The position numbers were made by a program, and so were the translations under genes. Positions 60,844-64,000 of a stretch of DNA of 64,000 nt are shown piece after piece (positions within the stretch are counted from its first letter, which is position 1; every line of letters begins with the position of its first letter). The stretch lies in assembly GCA_963830715.1 (NCBI GenBank), contig CAWHNS010000006.1, positions 310,001-374,000 on the forward strand, given 5' to 3'. The notes below the pieces were generated by a model. That model searched no databases. It worked only from the letters and a program-made list of their open reading frames with translations, and was not told the origin of the DNA. This DNA is from CAVVMA01 sp963830715 (GTDB taxonomy: Bacteria; Desulfobacterota; Binatia; Binatales; Binataceae).

Positions 60844-63800
60844 ATGCGCCTTGGGGGAAGGTCATTTGAAAACATCGCGGCGGCTTTTTCAGTGCTGGGC
60901 CTGGCGTGTCTGGCCGCGGCACTTTTGATCCGTCCATCGAATGTAGCGCGGTCGCTCTCGCCAAACTCGGCGAAGCTGACCACCGCCCAGCGGCGCAGCC
61001 CGACGTTGGGCTCAGGCGCGGCTCCGATTCTCGCGAACTACGGCAGGCTGCCATTGAGTTTTGAGTCCAATCAGGGGCAAGCCGACCCACAAGTCAAATT
61101 TCTCTCTCGCGGCCTAGGCTACGAACTGTTCCTGACCGGGGACGAGGCCGTGCTTGCCCTCAGCGGGCCGCAGACAGAGTCCCATCGGGACGCGACCGTT
61201 CACGCGGCAATTGCCTCGTCGCACTTCAGCAAGAGGAGGCTCCCGCAGCGCGCAGTCTCGGTACTGCGGGTGAAGCTTGCGGGTTCCAATCCGAACCCCC
61301 GGATCGAGGGAGCCGATCCGTTGCCCGGCAAGGCCAACTATTTCATCGGAAAGGACCCGAACAAATGGGTCACGGGCATATCGACCTTCTCGCGCGTCAG
61401 ATACCACGAGGTCTATCCGGGCATCGACCTGGTCTATCACGGCAGCGGGCAGGGCCGGCTTGAATATGACTTCGTGGTCGCGCCGGGAGCCGATCCCGAG
61501 CGGATTCGGCTCGGCTTCACGGGCGCCGATCGCGTCTCGGTGGGCCATGGCGGCGACCTGCGGGTGCGGGTCGGAGGCGCTGAGCTCGTCGAGAACACTC
61601 CGCTGGTTTACCAGCAAGTCGGGGGTTCGCAACATCAACTACGCGGCAGCTGGGTCATGCGGGGAAGGAGCAGAGTCGGTTTTGCGGTAGCGAGGTACGA
61701 TCGCACCGTGCCCCTTGTGATCGATCCGGTGCTTTCGTACTCGACCTACCTGGGCGGCAACAGCGCCGACGGCGGCACCGGCATCGCGGTCGACGTGAGC
61801 GGCAATGCATACGTGACGGGAGCTACAAGCTCCGCCAACTTCCCGACCAGGGCGGGCGCTTTCCAGCCGGCCCCGGCAGGGGGCGCGATTTACAATGCCT
61901 TCGTGACCAAGCTGAATCCTACAGGTTCGGCATCGATTTATTCGGCTTACCTGGGTGGCGACAGCGGCGGCAGCAGCATCGCGGTGGACGCGAGTGTTAA
62001 TGCATACGTGACGGGAGTTACCTCCGACACCAACTTCCCGACCACCGCGGGTGCCTTCCAGACGGCCCTGACGGGTTTTGAGGACGCCTTTATCACAAAG
62101 CTGAACCCTTCCGGATCGGCACTGGTTTATTCGACGTACCTCGGCGGCGGCGGCGAGTATGGTGGCGGCATCGCGATCGACGCGGGCGGCAACGCATACG
62201 TGACGGGATCTACAGACTCCACCAACTTCCCGATCACAGCGGGCGCTTTCCAGGCGACCAACGGCGGCCTCTTTAACGCCTTTATTGCCAAGCTGAATTC
62301 CCCTGGTTCGGCATTGGTTTATTCGACATACCTAGGCGGCAGCACCGGCACCTTCGCCGGCGTCATCCCGGGCGGCGGGAGCACCATCGCGGTTGACGCG
62401 GGCGGCAATGCCTATGTGACAGGAGCTACCTTCGACACCAACTTCCCGACCACGGTGGGCGCTTTCCAGACGACTCCGGCTGGTGCCTTCGTAACAAAGC
62501 TCAATCCCTCCGGCTCGGCACTGGCTTATTCGACCTACCTGGGCGGTGGCGGCGACCAGGGTTACAGCATCGCGGTTGACGCGAGCGGCGATGCTTACGT
62601 GACGGGATTTACAGGATCCGCCGACTTCCCGACCACGGCAGGCGCTTTCCAGGCCAGCCTGGCCGGCCCGCAAAACGCCTTTGTTACAAAGCTGAATCCC
62701 TCTGGTTCGGCGCTGATTTATTCGACTTACTTGGGCGGCAGCGGCATATTTTGTCCGGGAAGTGAAGGTTTAGAAGCGGGCGGCGACCTCGGCGTAGGCA
62801 TCGCGGTCGATGCGAGCGGTAACGCCTATGTGACGGGCGGAACTCCCTCCACGAATTTCCCGACCACGCCGGACGCTTTCCAGACGGCCTTGGCGGGCGG
62901 CGGGTGCGGCTTCGGAGATGCCTTTGTAACCAAGCTGAACCCCTCAGGTTCGGCGCTGGTTTATTCGACTTACTTGGGTAGCGACGGCGGCGGCAGCGGC
63001 ATCGCGGTTGACGCGAGCGGCAACGCATACGTGACGGGCGATACATCCTCCACTGACTTCCCAGCCACGGTGGGCGCTTTCCAGACAGCTTTCGGCGGCG
63101 GCACCTTGGATGCCTTCGTAGCGAAAATAGACTTTAGCGCGACGACTGGTCCCCCGCTTGTTCCGACGCCGACCCCGACCCCGATACCCGTGCCGATAGG
63201 GCCGCCTCCGATCCCGGCACCGCCCGTCCTGCCGACGCCCGTCGCGGCGGTCGCGCCGCGGTCGCTGTCCTTCAGTGCGCATGCGATCGGCGGCGTCAGC
63301 GCGGCCCAGAAGGTAACCGTGACCAACACCTCGAAAACCGCGGTGCAGGTCTACGGCGTCACCAGCAGCAGCGAGGCGTTTGGCGAGACCGACAACTGCG
63401 TCGGCACGATCGCGGCGCACAAGAGCTGCACCATCAACGTGGTGTTCTCTCCGACCGGCGTGGGCAAGCAGACCGCGATGCTCACCGTCGCCGACGATGT
63501 CGGCAATCCGATACAGCATCCGCAGACGGTCGCGCTGGCCGGAGTCGGTACCGCGGAGGAGCAGGAAGTGCTCGCCCTGCCGGGCGCGCTCTCGTTCGCC
63601 TCGGAGAAGATGGGAACGACTAGCGGCGCACAGGCGGTGACGCTCGCCAATCGGCAGGGCGTCCCGCTCAAGATAGCCGGGATCACCACCGGCGGCCCGT
63701 TCAAGGCGACCAGCAGTTGCGGCAGCAGGCTTGCGGCGCACTGGAGCTGCACGATCGCGGTGGCGTTCGCGCCTGCCAAGTCGGGCGAGCAAAGCGGGGT

Positions 63801-63918
63801 GCTCACGATCACCAACGACGCGACCGCGAAGCCGCTCAAGGTGGCGCTGAGCGGGTCAGCGCCGGCGCCGACTCCGACGCTCACGCCGAAGGCGACACCC
63901 ACCCCGCGCGGAAAGTAG
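60844..63918 (+). CDS. Exported SBBP beta-propeller protein with HYDIN-like C-terminal domains
   Basis: A 1,024-aa surface or secreted protein from ATG 60844; a TTG at 60769 would extend it. A signal anchor (VLGLACLAAALLI) is followed by an N-terminal DUF7948-like domain (PLSFESNQGQADPQVKFLSR to about residue 290). Seven SBBP repeats follow, each built on YSTYLGG, IAVDASGNAYVTG, TNFPTTAGAFQ and DAFVTKLNPSGSAL, matching one seven-bladed propeller. After a Pro/Thr-rich linker there are two Ig-like choice-of-anchor D/HYDIN domains (LSFSAHAIGGVSAAQKVTVT and LSFASEKMGTTSGAQAVTLA), each with a Cys pair. Adhesion or carbohydrate binding is plausible; the ligand is unknown. Confidence 0.8.
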   Translation: MRLGGRSFENIAAAFSVLGLACLAAALLIRPSNVARSLSPNSAKLTTAQRRSPTLGSGAAPILANYGRLPLSFESNQGQADPQVKFLSRGLGYELFLTGDEAVLALSGPQTESHRDATVHAAIASSHFSKRRLPQRAVSVLRVKLAGSNPNPRIEGADPLPGKANYFIGKDPNKWVTGISTFSRVRYHEVYPGIDLVYHGSGQGRLEYDFVVAPGADPERIRLGFTGADRVSVGHGGDLRVRVGGAELVENTPLVYQQVGGSQHQLRGSWVMRGRSRVGFAVARYDRTVPLVIDPVLSYSTYLGGNSADGGTGIAVDVSGNAYVTGATSSANFPTRAGAFQPAPAGGAIYNAFVTKLNPTGSASIYSAYLGGDSGGSSIAVDASVNAYVTGVTSDTNFPTTAGAFQTALTGFEDAFITKLNPSGSALVYSTYLGGGGEYGGGIAIDAGGNAYVTGSTDSTNFPITAGAFQATNGGLFNAFIAKLNSPGSALVYSTYLGGSTGTFAGVIPGGGSTIAVDAGGNAYVTGATFDTNFPTTVGAFQTTPAGAFVTKLNPSGSALAYSTYLGGGGDQGYSIAVDASGDAYVTGFTGSADFPTTAGAFQASLAGPQNAFVTKLNPSGSALIYSTYLGGSGIFCPGSEGLEAGGDLGVGIAVDASGNAYVTGGTPSTNFPTTPDAFQTALAGGGCGFGDAFVTKLNPSGSALVYSTYLGSDGGGSGIAVDASGNAYVTGDTSSTDFPATVGAFQTAFGGGTLDAFVAKIDFSATTGPPLVPTPTPTPIPVPIGPPPIPAPPVLPTPVAAVAPRSLSFSAHAIGGVSAAQKVTVTNTSKTAVQVYGVTSSSEAFGETDNCVGTIAAHKSCTINVVFSPTGVGKQTAMLTVADDVGNPIQHPQTVALAGVGTAEEQEVLALPGALSFASEKMGTTSGAQAVTLANRQGVPLKIAGITTGGPFKATSSCGSRLAAHWSCTIAVAFAPAKSGEQSGVLTITNDATAKPLKVALSGSAPAPTPTLTPKATPTPRGK
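61726..63135 (+). repeat. Seven tandem ~200-bp repeats encoding SBBP blades
   Basis: Seven in-frame copies of about 60-80 codons. The DNA is conserved around GACGCGAGCGGCAATGCATA, AACTTCCCGACCAC and TCGACTTACTTGGGC. The length differences are insertions after YSTYLGG in blades 4 and 6. Slippage or recombination could change blade number. Confidence 0.85.
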
Positions 63919-63940
63919 CCCCCGATCCAATTTACTCTGT

Positions 63941-63980
63941 CGGACCCTCACCCTCACCCTCTCCCATACATGGGAGAGGG
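63941..63980. repeat. REP-like palindrome after the SBBP gene
   Basis: A CCCTCA tandem run leads into a perfect 11-bp inverted repeat with a 2-nt loop (CCCTCTCCCAT at 63957-63967, ATGGGAGAGGG at 63970-63980). This is the common extragenic CCCTCACCCT...GGGAGAGGG element; it may double as a terminator. Confidence 0.6.
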
Positions 63981-64000
63981 AACAGAGTAGAGCTCCCCAC

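Overview
The window reads as chromosome from a high-GC, Gram-negative, probably aerobic soil or sediment bacterium. Evidence for a Gram-negative envelope is an outer-membrane porin, a tripartite CusCBA efflux pump, DsbD and a peptide-binding lipoprotein. The mix of acyl-CoA dehydrogenases, aminoglycoside-phosphotransferase-like (APH) kinases, DUF7064/DUF6285 proteins, a CoxLMS-type hydroxylase and SBBP-propeller proteins resembles Candidatus Binatota (former Deltaproteobacteria); that placement is inference, since no rRNA or tRNA gene is present.

Layout: 0-5 kb, galactose use (GH36 alpha-galactosidase, questin-oxidase-like protein, galactokinase, sugar nucleotidyltransferase). 5-9 kb, RibBA with a degenerate cyclohydrolase half, DsbD, and a haem-oxygenase-like diiron protein. 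9-14.5 kb, gyrB-gyrA with a dispersed repeat between them. 14.5-29 kb, mixed housekeeping and accessory genes: VOC protein, HigBA toxin-antitoxin, proline iminopeptidase, PgpA, CinA, MFS transporter, XRE regulator, acyl-CoA dehydrogenase, porin, YjbQ, deazaflavin oxidoreductase, GNAT, TPR protein, GST and a kinase. 29-38.7 kb, a metal(loid) region: CusCBA, two small secreted proteins with the same CC-x3-C-x6-C-x3-CC pattern, other small exported proteins, a relic of a second cusA, and an ArsM-like methyltransferase with an in-frame TGA at its catalytic chalcogen site plus a bacterial SECIS-like hairpin, so a probable selenoprotein. That gene sits between two direct repeats of about 57 bp. 38.7-46.2 kb, an ACAD plus kinase pair, a lower-GC two-gene module, and a molybdenum hydroxylase operon with a MoaD-like gene. 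46-60 kb, UspA, alcohol dehydrogenase, enoyl-CoA hydratase, aldose epimerase, RRM protein, MtnA, a DUF7064-DUF6285-kinase cluster, a GHKL ATPase/STAS-like pair, and a peptide ABC transporter lacking ATPases. 60-64 kb, a macrodomain protein and a large seven-bladed SBBP propeller protein.

About 13 otherwise conserved genes carry one or more single-base indels, around 18 in total, including a compensating pair in dsbD. Protein homology resumes cleanly in another frame each time. This looks much more like residual sequencing or assembly indels than true decay, so those genes are annotated across the shift. The best candidate for something new is the selenoprotein methyltransferase and its metal-linked neighbourhood (35-38.7 kb).
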